A program made the translations under genes and the position numbers. Shown one piece after another: positions 50,501-59,260 of a stretch of 64,000 nucleotides of DNA. Source of the stretch: Ignavibacteriota bacterium. Its GTDB lineage: Bacteria > Bacteroidota > Ignavibacteria > UBA10030. Location of the stretch: assembly GCA_003142475.1 (NCBI GenBank), contig PLMK01000008.1, positions 99,627 to 163,626 on the forward strand, given 5' to 3'. The stretch's first letter is position 1. Each line of letters starts with the position of its first letter. The notes under the pieces were generated by a model that was not told where the DNA came from, searched no databases, and worked only from the letters and a program-made list of their open reading frames with translations.

Positions 50501-51897
50501 GGATGGAAGAGGCGCTCAATACGGAGCGCAATCTTCTCCGGACACTCATAGACAATTTGCCGGATGCAGTGTTTGTGAAAGATCTTGAATGCAGAAAAAT
50601 CATTGCAAACCCTGTTGATGTTCGTGCTATGGGAGCACAATCGGAAGCGGAGGTTATCGGAAAAACAGATGATCTCTTTTTCTCGGCAGAAACAGCAGCG
50701 ACGTCTTTTGCAGAGGACCAATCAGTTCTCCAGACCGGTATACCCATCCTCGGCCGCGAAGGATCGTATTTCGATAAACAAGGTAACAAGTTGTATGTTC
50801 TTTCATTTAAGATGCCTTTACGTGATGAACATGGCACTATCGTTGGTATTGTTGGAGCGACACACGATATTACAGAGCAGAAACGTTTTCAGGAAGCGCT
50901 CCAGCGCGAGCGAACAATTCTACGGACACTCATTGACAATATCCCCGATGCGATATGGGTAAAAGATATTCAGAGCCGTAAAGTTATTTCAAATCTTGCT
51001 GATGTGCGTTTTATGGGATTCCAATCTGAGGCTGAGGTATTAGGAAAAGACGACTTCGATCTTTTCCCGAAGGAATTAGCGGATGGGTTCTATGCCGATG
51101 ACCAATCAGCAATTCAGACTGGCAAGCCGATAATCGACAGAGAAGAATATTTATTTGATGAACAGGGCAATAAACGTTGGCTGTTCACTTCAAAGCTTCC
51201 GTTGCGCGACGAAAACAACCAAATCATTGGTTTGGTAGGTATTGGACGAGATATTACGGAGCAGAAAAAAGCACGGGAAACATTACAGCAAGAGCGTAAT
51301 CTTCTCCGGATATTGATTGATAACTTGCCTGATTTGATTTTCTTTAAAGATACACAAGGGCGATACATACTCGACAATCTACCACATCTTCGGTCACTTG
51401 GGGCAGAGAATCAGGAAGAAATTATTGGCAAGACGTCGTATGATTTTAATCCACCTGAGTTAGCTAAGCTTTATACGGAAGATGAGATAAAGGTTGTACA
51501 GAGTGGGAAGCCGATGTTAGATAGAGAAGAAATTGCTGTGCATCGGGATACGGGTGAAAAATATTGGCATCTTACTTCCAGAGTTCCGTTATTTGATAGT
51601 CAGGGAAAAGTAACAGGAATAGTAGGGATTGCACGCGACATTACAGAACGTAAGCACGCAGAAGAGGAGCGCGAACGTTTGATCAAAGAGTTGCAAGAAG
51701 CCGCTGCAGATATTAAGATCTTGAGCGGCCTCGTTCCAATCTGCTCAAGTTGTAAAAAGATACGTGATGACAAAGGATATTGGACACAACTTGAAGGATA
51801 TATACAGGCGCACTCAGAAGCCAAATTTAGCCACGGAGTTTGCCCCGATTGCATGAAGAAATTGTATCCCAACTTTGTGCCTAAGAAAAAAGAATGA
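47545..51897 (+). CDS. Sensor protein: 14 two-component-regulator propeller repeats, Y_Y_Y domain, TM, four PAS domains, CxxC...CxxC tail
   Basis: Repeats (N)xVxxIxEDxxGxLWIGTxxGGLNxFD; MMEGFDKGWNYTD...RVKGSNSDGVW; TM WFRLILLVVFLGIIYWIY; four LIDxxPDxIxxKD PAS segments; start revised to ATG 47545. Confidence 0.88.
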   Translation: MKNISPGILVKPFLLLFIIAGILTFTFPRLTNAQTQNIQFEHLSSVNGLSQNSILCMSQDSKGFMWFGTYEGLNRYDGYEFKQYKSEIGNPYSLCNNTVQFIYEDHKGNLWIGTDDGLDKFDQEKDGFIHYRHDPNDSNSLSNNMVRWICEDTSGMFWIGTYGGGLNQFDMAKNRFIRYQNNPNDPKSLSHNFISNLYIDRSGNLWVGTDGGLNLFDRVRNQFIRYLHDPNNSRSLNQNSVYRIIEDRSGVLWIGFWGSGLDRFDRVKNQFIHYKNRPDDSYSLSGNVVRSIYEDRMGHLWIGTWGAGLDQYDRNKNRFIHYRANQNDPGSLSNNSVLSIYEDRSGILWVGNDFGGINKFDRGKIKFAHYKKELNNSNSLNNNIVYSIEETFEKGKHILWFGTDDGGLNKYDRDKNKFTYYKIDPNNSHSINDNNCRVITKGRSGILWIGTSQGLSQFDPTSGYFINYVPRINDSTSLSNNTVFSICEDKLGYIWVGTFGGGLNKFDSRKKKFTHYFADPKNPNSLSDNFIWSIVEDRTGVLWIGTGNGGLNQFDREKNRFIHYQVDPHNPNGLSGNKIICIYEDRSGMLWLGTTNGLNKFDKVNKRFFHYLVADGLPSNAIQSILEDEHGNLWLGTQKGLSKFDPRTNMFKNFKVSDGLQSNEFSVKACLRSQTGEMYFGGINGFNAFFPDSIKDNPYIPSVVVKDFQVFNKSVAVGKEVNGNVLLEKSIIETKEICLSYKESVFSFEFASLHLSSPEENKYAYMMEGFDKGWNYTDANRRFVTYTNLRGGEYVFRVKGSNSDGVWNETGTSIRVIITPPYWQTLWFRLILLVVFLGIIYWIYKRSMRARDIAAEKQIEEVIAKEHALLRALIDTVPDRIYAKDAEGRFIVCNTAVDRKFGVAKSEQIIGKTDFDFYPQELAARYHQDDQMIMELNQPLINHEESTVDFAGNRLWTLTTKIPMRDSQGQIVGLVGTSHDITERRRMEEALNTERNLLRTLIDNLPDAVFVKDLECRKIIANPVDVRAMGAQSEAEVIGKTDDLFFSAETAATSFAEDQSVLQTGIPILGREGSYFDKQGNKLYVLSFKMPLRDEHGTIVGIVGATHDITEQKRFQEALQRERTILRTLIDNIPDAIWVKDIQSRKVISNLADVRFMGFQSEAEVLGKDDFDLFPKELADGFYADDQSAIQTGKPIIDREEYLFDEQGNKRWLFTSKLPLRDENNQIIGLVGIGRDITEQKKARETLQQERNLLRILIDNLPDLIFFKDTQGRYILDNLPHLRSLGAENQEEIIGKTSYDFNPPELAKLYTEDEIKVVQSGKPMLDREEIAVHRDTGEKYWHLTSRVPLFDSQGKVTGIVGIARDITERKHAEEERERLIKELQEAAADIKILSGLVPICSSCKKIRDDKGYWTQLEGYIQAHSEAKFSHGVCPDCMKKLYPNFVPKKKE

Positions 51898-51987
51898 AGA
51901 GTGTTACAGGAATATGAAAAATAAAATAACTCCGGAATATTTCGCCCTGGAGTTTAATTTTCTCAGGAGCATAGATTTTATTTAAGT

Positions 51988-52656
51988 TTAGTGCTCTTTA
52001 TCTTCAGCATGATGTTTCACAACGCGTGCCTGCGTGTGGAAGATGACTTCTTCTGCAATGTTGGTTGCCAAATCCGCAACGCGTTCCAAGTTTCTGCTCA
52101 CAAGGCTTAATTCCAAACCGCATTCAGCAGTCTGTTTATTGCTCTTCAGCAATTCGATGACTTTTCGTATAACTATTCGATTGAGATCATCAATCTGATC
52201 ATCTGTTTTTAAAACAATACGTGCTTTCACAGGATCAAGAAGGATGAAGCTGTCGATCGCATCTTTTAACATTGTCCTTGTTATTTCTACCATTTTGGGA
52301 ATTTCGTCCATGAGCTCTACGTTGGGGAGCGAACAGAGTACTTGAGCAGCCTGAGCAATATTCACTGCATGGTCGCCAATACGTTCCAAGTCGTTGTTGA
52401 TCTTTAATGCAGCAAGAATAAATCTCAAGTCGCTTGCCACGGGTTGTTGCAGAGCCAGTAAATCGACGATGGCGTTATCGATTTCGATTTCAAGTGCATC
52501 AACGCGTGTGTCTGATTCGATGACTTTGAGCGCCAGTTCTTGATTATTCTCCATCACTGAACGAATTGCTAACGCAATATTTTCCTCCACCACGCTTCCC
52601 ATTTTAATAAGCGAGGTTTTAAGGCTTTCTAATTCCCTTTGAAAGTGACGTTCCAT
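51988..52656 (-). CDS. phoU: Phosphate transport regulator PhoU (copy 1)
   Basis: MERHFQRELESLKTSLIKMGSVVEENI...NNDLERIGDHAVNIA. Confidence 0.95.
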   Translation of the reverse strand: MERHFQRELESLKTSLIKMGSVVEENIALAIRSVMENNQELALKVIESDTRVDALEIEIDNAIVDLLALQQPVASDLRFILAALKINNDLERIGDHAVNIAQAAQVLCSLPNVELMDEIPKMVEITRTMLKDAIDSFILLDPVKARIVLKTDDQIDDLNRIVIRKVIELLKSNKQTAECGLELSLVSRNLERVADLATNIAEEVIFHTQARVVKHHAEDKEH

Positions 52657-52677
52657 TGCTTTTGTCTCCTATCGTTA

Positions 52678-53436
52678 TTATCCAAATCTTCCTGTAAGAT
52701 AATCTTCTGTTCGTTTCTCTTTTGGCGAAGAATAAATATGTTTGGTTTCTCCATATTCTACAAGTTCACCAAGATAGAGAAACGCGGTATTGTCACTGGC
52801 ACGTGCAGCTTGCTGCATATTATGCGTAACGATGACAATCGTATAATTCTTTTTCAATTCCTGCATCAGTTCTTCAATTCTCAATGTCGCAATCGGATCG
52901 AGAGCTGAGCAAGGTTCATCCATGAGAATGATCTGTGGTTTCATTGTCAGCACGCGGGCAATGCAAAGACGCTGCTGTTGTTCAAGAGAAAGTTTGAGAG
53001 CAGAATTATCCAAACGATCTTTCAAATCGTCCCAAAGTATAACACTCTTCAACGATTCTTTCACAATATCGGTAAATTCCTTTTTGGATTGATTGCGGTG
53101 AATTTTAAGTCCAAATGCGATGTTCTCGTACACGGATAACGGAAAAGGATTGGGCCGTTGAAAAACCATGCCGATCTTTTGCCGTAGCGCAATAAGATCA
53201 GTCTCTGGCGTAAAAATATTATCGCCCAACACGTTCACGTCGCCGGTTATCCGAACTCCATCTATCAAATCGTTCATTCGATTGAAGACTCGCAGAAGAG
53301 TTGATTTTCCACATCCAGATGGGCCTATCAGCGCTGTAATCTTTTTTTCTTCGATGTTGAGGTTAATATCTGTCAGCGCCTGAAAGCTATCATAAAATAA
53401 ATCAAGATGTTTTGTTTCAATAACGAACGTATTCAT
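52678..53436 (-). CDS. pstB: PstB-like phosphate ABC ATPase with degenerate signature motif
   Basis: Walker [11 protein letters not shown]-loop VFQRPNPFP, Walker B IILMDEP, H-loop [10 protein letters not shown]; signature LSLEQQQR instead of LSGGQQQR. Confidence 0.93.
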   Translation of the reverse strand: MNTFVIETKHLDLFYDSFQALTDINLNIEEKKITALIGPSGCGKSTLLRVFNRMNDLIDGVRITGDVNVLGDNIFTPETDLIALRQKIGMVFQRPNPFPLSVYENIAFGLKIHRNQSKKEFTDIVKESLKSVILWDDLKDRLDNSALKLSLEQQQRLCIARVLTMKPQIILMDEPCSALDPIATLRIEELMQELKKNYTIVIVTHNMQQAARASDNTAFLYLGELVEYGETKHIYSSPKEKRTEDYLTGRFG

Positions 53437-53438
53437 GA

Positions 53439-54200
53439 TTATCCAAATTTTCCAGTGATGTAATCGTCTGTACGCTTGTCCCTCGCCGATGTGAAGAGCT
53501 GTTTTGTCTCATCAAGTTCGACCAATTCTCCCATTAGGAGAAATGCAGTTCTGTCTCCTACACGCGCCGCCTGCGCAACATTGTTAGTCACAAGGATAAT
53601 CGTGTATCGTTCCTTCAACACACGCATGGTTTCTTCAACACGTGCGGTCGAAATCGGATCAAGTCCGGATGTCGGCTCGTCAAACATAATTACTTCCGGT
53701 TCCACCGCCAGAATTCTGGCGATGCAGAGGCGCTGTTGCTGTCCACCAGAAAGATTCATCGCCGGAGTATGAAGCCGGTCTTTCACCTCATCCCACAAAT
53801 ACGCTTCACGCAAACCTTTCTCAACAATTTTTATGAGCTTCGTTTTGTTTTTAATTCCGTGCATGCGTGGTCCATATGCAATGTTATCAAAAATCGACAA
53901 CGGAAGTGGAAATGGCAAAGCGAAGACAATACTAACTCGTTTACGGAGTGATTCTACATCAAGATCGTCAATGTCCTTGCCATCCATTACGATTTTTCCG
54001 CTTTTTCGATACGCTGCATTGAGATCGTTGAGGCGATTCAGTGACTGCAATAATGATGACTTACCGGAATTTGCCGGGCCAATAATTGTAAAAATCTCGT
54101 TACTATAAATATCAAGATTCAAATTTTTGAGTGCGGTCACATTTCCGAAATGGATTGTTAAATCTTGAATAGAAATTTTTGTCATCTTTGTCTCTACCAT
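53439..54200 (-). CDS. pstB: PstB-like phosphate ABC ATPase with degenerate Q-loop and H-loop
   Basis: [49 protein letters not shown]. Confidence 0.92.
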   Translation of the reverse strand: MVETKMTKISIQDLTIHFGNVTALKNLNLDIYSNEIFTIIGPANSGKSSLLQSLNRLNDLNAAYRKSGKIVMDGKDIDDLDVESLRKRVSIVFALPFPLPLSIFDNIAYGPRMHGIKNKTKLIKIVEKGLREAYLWDEVKDRLHTPAMNLSGGQQQRLCIARILAVEPEVIMFDEPTSGLDPISTARVEETMRVLKERYTIILVTNNVAQAARVGDRTAFLLMGELVELDETKQLFTSARDKRTDDYITGKFG

Positions 54201-55039
54201 TTTTTCCGCTTCCTAAATTGATAACGGAGGATGATGGCTGCAAGATTGAGAATTAGCACGAGCATCAGCAGAACAAGCGCAGTACCATAGCGAACGTTTT
54301 CTGGAATGCCCGGTACTTGCGTGGAGATGACGTACAAATGGTACGGAAGAGCCATTGTTTGGTCGAACACAGATTGAGGCAGCTTCGGAAGATAAAACGC
54401 TGCGACGGTGAAAAGAATAGGCGCCGTTTCGCCAGCAGCGCGGCCGAGACCAAGAATGGTTCCTGTGAGAATCCCAGGCAGCGCATGCGGCAGTACTGAA
54501 TGACGAATTGTTTGCCACTTACTTGCTCCGAGTGACAAGCTCACAATGCGGAAAGACTGAGGAACACTTTCCAATGCTTCACGTGATGAAGTAATAATCA
54601 CCGGCAGTATCATAATTCCAAGTGTTAACGAACCGGAAAGGATTGAGGCGCCAAATCCTAAAAAAAGAACAAAGATGCCTAATCCGAAAAGGCCGTACAC
54701 AACCGATGGGACACCGGCAAGATTCACAATTGCCAATTTCACTATTCGGCTTAAAGCATTGTCGCGTGAATACTCAACAAGATAAATTGCAGAAAGAACC
54801 CCGAGCGGCACAGCAAATAGTATCGCTCCCAGAACCAGATATAGTGTTCCTAATATTGCCGGAAATATTCCGCCTGCTGTCATTCCGCTTGTGGGCATCT
54901 CAAATAAAAAATTTAAACTTAACGCACTAGCTCCCTTAACGAAAATGATAACGAGAATTATCAGCACTGGCACTACGACTAATAGCGTACAGAGGAAGAG
55001 AATACTGAATGCAATTTTTTGTTCAAGCTGAACGTTCAT
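54194..55039 (-). CDS. pstA: Phosphate ABC transporter permease PstA (copy 1)
   Basis: PstA-type permease; [44 protein letters not shown]. Confidence 0.94.
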   Translation of the reverse strand: MNVQLEQKIAFSILFLCTLLVVVPVLIILVIIFVKGASALSLNFLFEMPTSGMTAGGIFPAILGTLYLVLGAILFAVPLGVLSAIYLVEYSRDNALSRIVKLAIVNLAGVPSVVYGLFGLGIFVLFLGFGASILSGSLTLGIMILPVIITSSREALESVPQSFRIVSLSLGASKWQTIRHSVLPHALPGILTGTILGLGRAAGETAPILFTVAAFYLPKLPQSVFDQTMALPYHLYVISTQVPGIPENVRYGTALVLLMLVLILNLAAIILRYQFRKRKKW

Positions 55040-55057
55040 CTATTCAACCAGGAAGTT

Positions 55058-55930
55058 TCATTTTTTTGCTTTGTGAAGATAAATATCAGCTATACCGTTA
55101 ATCAGAAATGTAATGATGAACAAAACAATGCCAATGGCGAAGAGAGCTGCATAATGCTCACCACCCTGCACTGTCTCGCCCATTTCCGCAGCAATGGTTG
55201 CCGTCAAAGTGCGGACTGGTTGAAGAATACTGTGCGGAATCAGTGCAGCATTTCCAGTTACCATCATTACCGCCATCGTCTCACCGATTACTCGACCAAT
55301 ACCAAGCATAACTGCTGCGACCATACCGGGGCGTGCCGCGTATGCGACGATGCGCCATGTTGTTTGCCATTTTGTTGCACCCATTGCGATTGCAGCTTCG
55401 CGGTACTGGCGAGGAACAGCGGTGATGGCATCTTCAGCAATCGAAACAATCGTCGGCATAGCCATGAAAGCGAGCGTAATGGAACCAGAGAGCGCGGTGA
55501 GTCCGGTTGAAAGATTGAATATTTCTTTAATGAACGGACCAAGCGTTACCATGCCGATAAAACCGATTACGACAGAAGGAATGGCGGCAAGAAGCTCGAT
55601 GCCTGCTTTCAGCACTTCTTTCGTCTTGCGCGGTGCAATCTCTGCGATGAAAAGTGCGCTTGCAATTCCGATTGGGATAGAAATAATTCCAGCGCCGGCT
55701 GTTACTAAAATTGAACCGATGATAAGTGGTAAGATTCCGAATTGCGGCGGATCAGAAATCGGATACCAATTGCGCGCGAATAAAAAGTCCGATATCGGGA
55801 CTCTCCAGAAAATTGAAAGTCCTTCCTTCAGCAAAAACGCAAAGATCAGCGCGACAATCACAATGGACATAATGCCGCTCAGGAAAATCATTCGTTCGAT
55901 GAAGAATTCTTTTATTTTCCGTAGTTGCAT
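55058..55930 (-). CDS. pstC: Phosphate ABC transporter permease PstC (copy 1)
   Basis: AAIPSVVIGFIGMVTLGPFI, AARPGMVAAVMLGIGRVIGETMAVMMVTGNA. Confidence 0.94.
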   Translation of the reverse strand: MQLRKIKEFFIERMIFLSGIMSIVIVALIFAFLLKEGLSIFWRVPISDFLFARNWYPISDPPQFGILPLIIGSILVTAGAGIISIPIGIASALFIAEIAPRKTKEVLKAGIELLAAIPSVVIGFIGMVTLGPFIKEIFNLSTGLTALSGSITLAFMAMPTIVSIAEDAITAVPRQYREAAIAMGATKWQTTWRIVAYAARPGMVAAVMLGIGRVIGETMAVMMVTGNAALIPHSILQPVRTLTATIAAEMGETVQGGEHYAALFAIGIVLFIITFLINGIADIYLHKAKK

Positions 55931-55937
55931 TTTGGTT

Positions 55938-56858
55938 TTACGTACTCTGTTCCAAAGGTTTGACAGGGACGAAATCCAGTTTCTTTACGATCTGTTGTCC
56001 TGCGGGCGAAAGCACATAATCAATGAATGTCTTTGCTAGTCCCTTAGGTTCGCCTTTCGTGTACATGAGGAGCGGACGCGAGATAGGATATGCGCCGCTT
56101 ATCACATTTTCCATCGTCGGAGCTTCGTATGGTGAGTTTTTATCCTTGGCTATCTTAAGTGCTTTTTCCTTTGCGGTGATATAGCCCATGCCATAATAAC
56201 CGATTGCATCCTGGTTTTGCGCCACTTCATCTGCAATTGCCTGCGAACTTGACAGCAGCAACGCTTCTGCGGCAAATTCTTCCTTGCCGTCTGCTTTTCC
56301 GTGACGAAGGACATGCTCTTTAAAATAAACGTGAGTACCGGAATTCACTTCGCGCGACAAGAGAACAATCTTTGCATCGCGTCCGCCAAGTTCTTTCCAA
56401 TTCTTGATTTTCCCGGTGAATACATCAGCGAGCTGGTCAATCGTTAATTCTGAAATTTTATTTGCAGGGCTTACCACTACAGCCAGACCATCGAGAGCAA
56501 CAATGATTTTCTTGGGAGCTTCTCCTTTCGATGCGACGAGCTCAATTTCGCTTTCCTTCATCTCACGTGACACTTCTGCAATATCGCATGTGCTGTTGAT
56601 TAATGCTGTAATACCGGTTCCCGATCCGCCGCCGGTTACAGCGATAGACATGCCGGGATTTTGCTTCATATATTCTTCAGCCCAGGCCTGACCGAGATTG
56701 ACCATCGTATCGGATCCTTTAATTTGCAGGGAATTTGCTTGATTGCCGCTTTTCCTCGCGCAACCGCCGAGCAGTAGCAGTCCGATGACGGCTAGAACGA
56801 TAAAGTTGGTCGATTTAATCATTTGATTGCTCCTTTGCACAATGGTCAAATAGTTCAT
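55938..56858 (-). CDS. pstS: Phosphate-binding protein PstS (copy 1, lipoprotein)
   Basis: LLLLGGCARKSG lipobox; LQIKGSDTMVNLGQAWAEEY, VTGGGSGTGITAL; gene order with pstCAB. Confidence 0.92.
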   Translation of the reverse strand: MNYLTIVQRSNQMIKSTNFIVLAVIGLLLLGGCARKSGNQANSLQIKGSDTMVNLGQAWAEEYMKQNPGMSIAVTGGGSGTGITALINSTCDIAEVSREMKESEIELVASKGEAPKKIIVALDGLAVVVSPANKISELTIDQLADVFTGKIKNWKELGGRDAKIVLLSREVNSGTHVYFKEHVLRHGKADGKEEFAAEALLLSSSQAIADEVAQNQDAIGYYGMGYITAKEKALKIAKDKNSPYEAPTMENVISGAYPISRPLLMYTKGEPKGLAKTFIDYVLSPAGQQIVKKLDFVPVKPLEQST

Positions 56859-56884
56859 TTTTTATTTTTGTGATTCAAATATAG

Positions 56885-56928
56885 GTAAACATTTTGTAAC
56901 AAGGTTGTTAAGAAATTGTTAACAAATA
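56885..56928 (-). promoter_or_regulatory. Putative Pho box: four 11-bp direct repeats upstream of pstS1
   Basis: + strand GTAAACATTTT|GTAACAAGGTT|GTTAAGAAATT|GTTAACAAATA. Confidence 0.7.
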
Positions 56929-57076
56929 GAGCGAACAAACGAATCCTCCCCCGGCTCGCCCAAAAAACGAACCCTTTCTTATTCATCAATTTTTATTTGA
57001 AGTTCAATTAACCGCAGCTCGAAATCTCAAAATAAATTGATATTCACTCTTAATTGAAACAAACCGCTAAGGTCTT

Positions 57077-57556
57077 CTATAGGGTCGGCAACGATCTGTC
57101 GATATATTCTGAGTAGTCCGTTAACTTCTGAGCGTATCTATCACTCATTAACTGAGACGAAATAATAAAATCCGCTGTCGATCTGTTGCAAGCCGTTGGA
57201 ATATTGTAGAGAACAGAAATTCTGAGCAAAGCTTTTACATCAACATCATGGGGGTGCGGCTGCATGGGATCCCAAAAGAAAATCAGGAGGTCAATTTGTC
57301 CCTCTGCAATCATTGCACCGAGTTGTTGATCACCGCCGAAAGGACCTGATTTTAATTTCACAATACTATGCTTCAGTGATTGTCCTTTTTCTAAGTTTTT
57401 TAATATTGTTTCCTCAACGAGGCGACCGGTAGTCCCTGTGCAGATCAGTTTATGACTTAAAAGCAATTTCCAATTCCATTCCACCCATTCGGCTAAGTCC
57501 TTTTTACAATTGTCGTGCGCAACCAAGGCAACACGTTTTGTTATTTCCATAGACAC
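57077..57556 (-). CDS. mgsA: Methylglyoxal synthase
   Basis: VALVAHDNCKKDL, LKSGPFGGDQQLGAMIAEGQIDLLIFFWDPMQPHPHDVDVKALLRI. Confidence 0.95.
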   Translation of the reverse strand: MSMEITKRVALVAHDNCKKDLAEWVEWNWKLLLSHKLICTGTTGRLVEETILKNLEKGQSLKHSIVKLKSGPFGGDQQLGAMIAEGQIDLLIFFWDPMQPHPHDVDVKALLRISVLYNIPTACNRSTADFIISSQLMSDRYAQKLTDYSEYIDRSLPTL

Positions 57557-57626
57557 TTATCTCCTTCTATTGAATGTTCCTTTGCACAGTGGTAAAATAG
57601 TTCAAAGTATTATGATTCAAATATAT

Positions 57627-57670
57627 GCAAATATTTTGTATCAAGATTGTTATGAAATTGCTAAATTATT
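57627..57670 (-). promoter_or_regulatory. Putative Pho box upstream of mgsA; diverged duplicate of the pstS1 element
   Basis: + strand GCAAATATTTT|GTATCAAGATT|GTTATGAAATT|GCTAAATTATT; flanking sequence to 57572 also aligns to 56825-56884. Confidence 0.6.
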
Positions 57671-57756
57671 AGGAAAGATGGAAACATGCCGAAAAGCACT
57701 CTAACAGGTGACAGTAAAGAAAAGAAGGAAAAGAACAGAGTGAAGAGAAAACCGTT

Positions 57757-58422
57757 CTATTTCTCTTCGGTGTGATGCTTTACGATAAGCGCTTGAGTAT
57801 GAAAAATTACTTCTTCTGCAATATTAGTAGTCATATCGGCAACACGTTCCAGGTTTTGGCTGATACGGATGAGTGCTAAGCCCGGCTCGATCAACTTTTT
57901 ATCGCTGTTCAAGAGATCGATCACTTGAGTTGTCATAGAGCGATTCAACTCATCGATCTGGTCATCTGTCTCCAGCACTATACGAGCCATCTTTGGATCA
58001 AGGAGGATGAAACTATCGAGGGCGTACCGCAGCATCAGCTTTGTTGCTGAAACCATCTGAGGAATTTCCAATAGTGATACAATTTTTTTGCTTTTCAGGA
58101 GTGTTAGCGCTGATTCAGCAAGGTTGACAGCATGATCGCCGATGCGCTCGAGATCATTGTTGATTTTTTGTGCGGCGATAATAAATCGCAGGTCGCCTGC
58201 GACCGGCTGCTGCAACGCCAGCATATCGATGATGGCATTATCGATTTCGATTTCGAGCGTATTGATCCGTACGTCACTCTCGATCACCTTTCTTGCAAGG
58301 ACCTCGTTTCGTTCCAGGATCGCTTTGACAGCATCGTTGATGTTTTCTTCAACAACACTTGCCATTTTGATGAGTGTCGTTTTTACGCCTTCGAGTTCCT
58401 GCTGAAAATGCCTTTCCATCAT
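57757..58422 (-). CDS. phoU: Phosphate transport regulator PhoU (copy 2)
   Basis: MMERHFQQELEGVKTTLIKMASVVEENI...NNDLERIGDHAVNLA; start at MMER (58422) preferred over track 58548. Confidence 0.94.
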   Translation of the reverse strand: MMERHFQQELEGVKTTLIKMASVVEENINDAVKAILERNEVLARKVIESDVRINTLEIEIDNAIIDMLALQQPVAGDLRFIIAAQKINNDLERIGDHAVNLAESALTLLKSKKIVSLLEIPQMVSATKLMLRYALDSFILLDPKMARIVLETDDQIDELNRSMTTQVIDLLNSDKKLIEPGLALIRISQNLERVADMTTNIAEEVIFHTQALIVKHHTEEK

Positions 58423-58432
58423 GATTCCTCTC

Positions 58433-59260
58433 TTATCCGAATCTGCCTGTAACATAGTCTTCTGTTTGCTTGATCGACGGTGCAGTAAATATTTTTTTTG
58501 TGTTGTCAAATTCAATAATTTCGCCCAAGTAAAAAAACGCTGTCTCATCGCTTACGCGTGCTGCCTGCTGCATGTTGTGTGTCACAATAACGATCGTATA
58601 GTCTTTCTTCAATTCATAAATCAACTCCTCGATTTTTGCGGTTGAGATCGGATCAAGTGCACTGGCCGGTTCATCCATCAACAGTACTTCTGGATTGACA
58701 GCAAGTGCGCGGGCAATGCATAAACGCTGTTGCTGTCCTCCGGAGATACTCATACCGCTTTTTGAAAGAGAATCTTTCACTTCGTTCCAGAGCGCCGCTT
58801 GTTGAAGGCTTCGTTCAACTGTTTCGGCAATATGATTTTTGCGTGCCATTCCATTAAGGCGAATTCCTGCCGCAACATTATCAAAGATCGACATTGTCGG
58901 GAACGGGTTGGGCTTTTGAAATACCATCCCGACTCGCCGCCTGAGGTTCACAGGATCATTTTCGTGAATATCTTCGCCATCGAGTAAAATTGTTCCGTTC
59001 ATTGAACCGCCCGCCACTTCGTGCATCCTATTCAGACATCGAAGAAAAGTGGATTTGCCGCAACCGGATGGGCCAATGATTGCAACGACATGATTTTTCT
59101 GAATGCGCAGCGATACATTTCGCAATGCTTGTGTTTTTCCAAAGAAAGCATTCACATTTTTTGTTTCGAGCTTCGTATCCGTTTCAAAAGATTCGGATAA
59201 AATTGAAGGCATCTGTAGTGTCTCTATCATTTTGTGTTCCCTAATTCTGGTTGTCTGCAT
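58433..59260 (-). CDS. pstB: Phosphate ABC transporter ATPase PstB (canonical copy)
   Basis: [48 protein letters not shown]. Confidence 0.96.
   Translation of the reverse strand: MQTTRIREHKMIETLQMPSILSESFETDTKLETKNVNAFFGKTQALRNVSLRIQKNHVVAIIGPSGCGKSTFLRCLNRMHEVAGGSMNGTILLDGEDIHENDPVNLRRRVGMVFQKPNPFPTMSIFDNVAAGIRLNGMARKNHIAETVERSLQQAALWNEVKDSLSKSGMSISGGQQQRLCIARALAVNPEVLLMDEPASALDPISTAKIEELIYELKKDYTIVIVTHNMQQAARVSDETAFFYLGEIIEFDNTKKIFTAPSIKQTEDYVTGRFG

Noticed and set aside
55350-56039. 229-aa plus-strand ORF
   Set aside because: Antisense to pstC1/pstS1, which are strongly supported; no recognisable domain.
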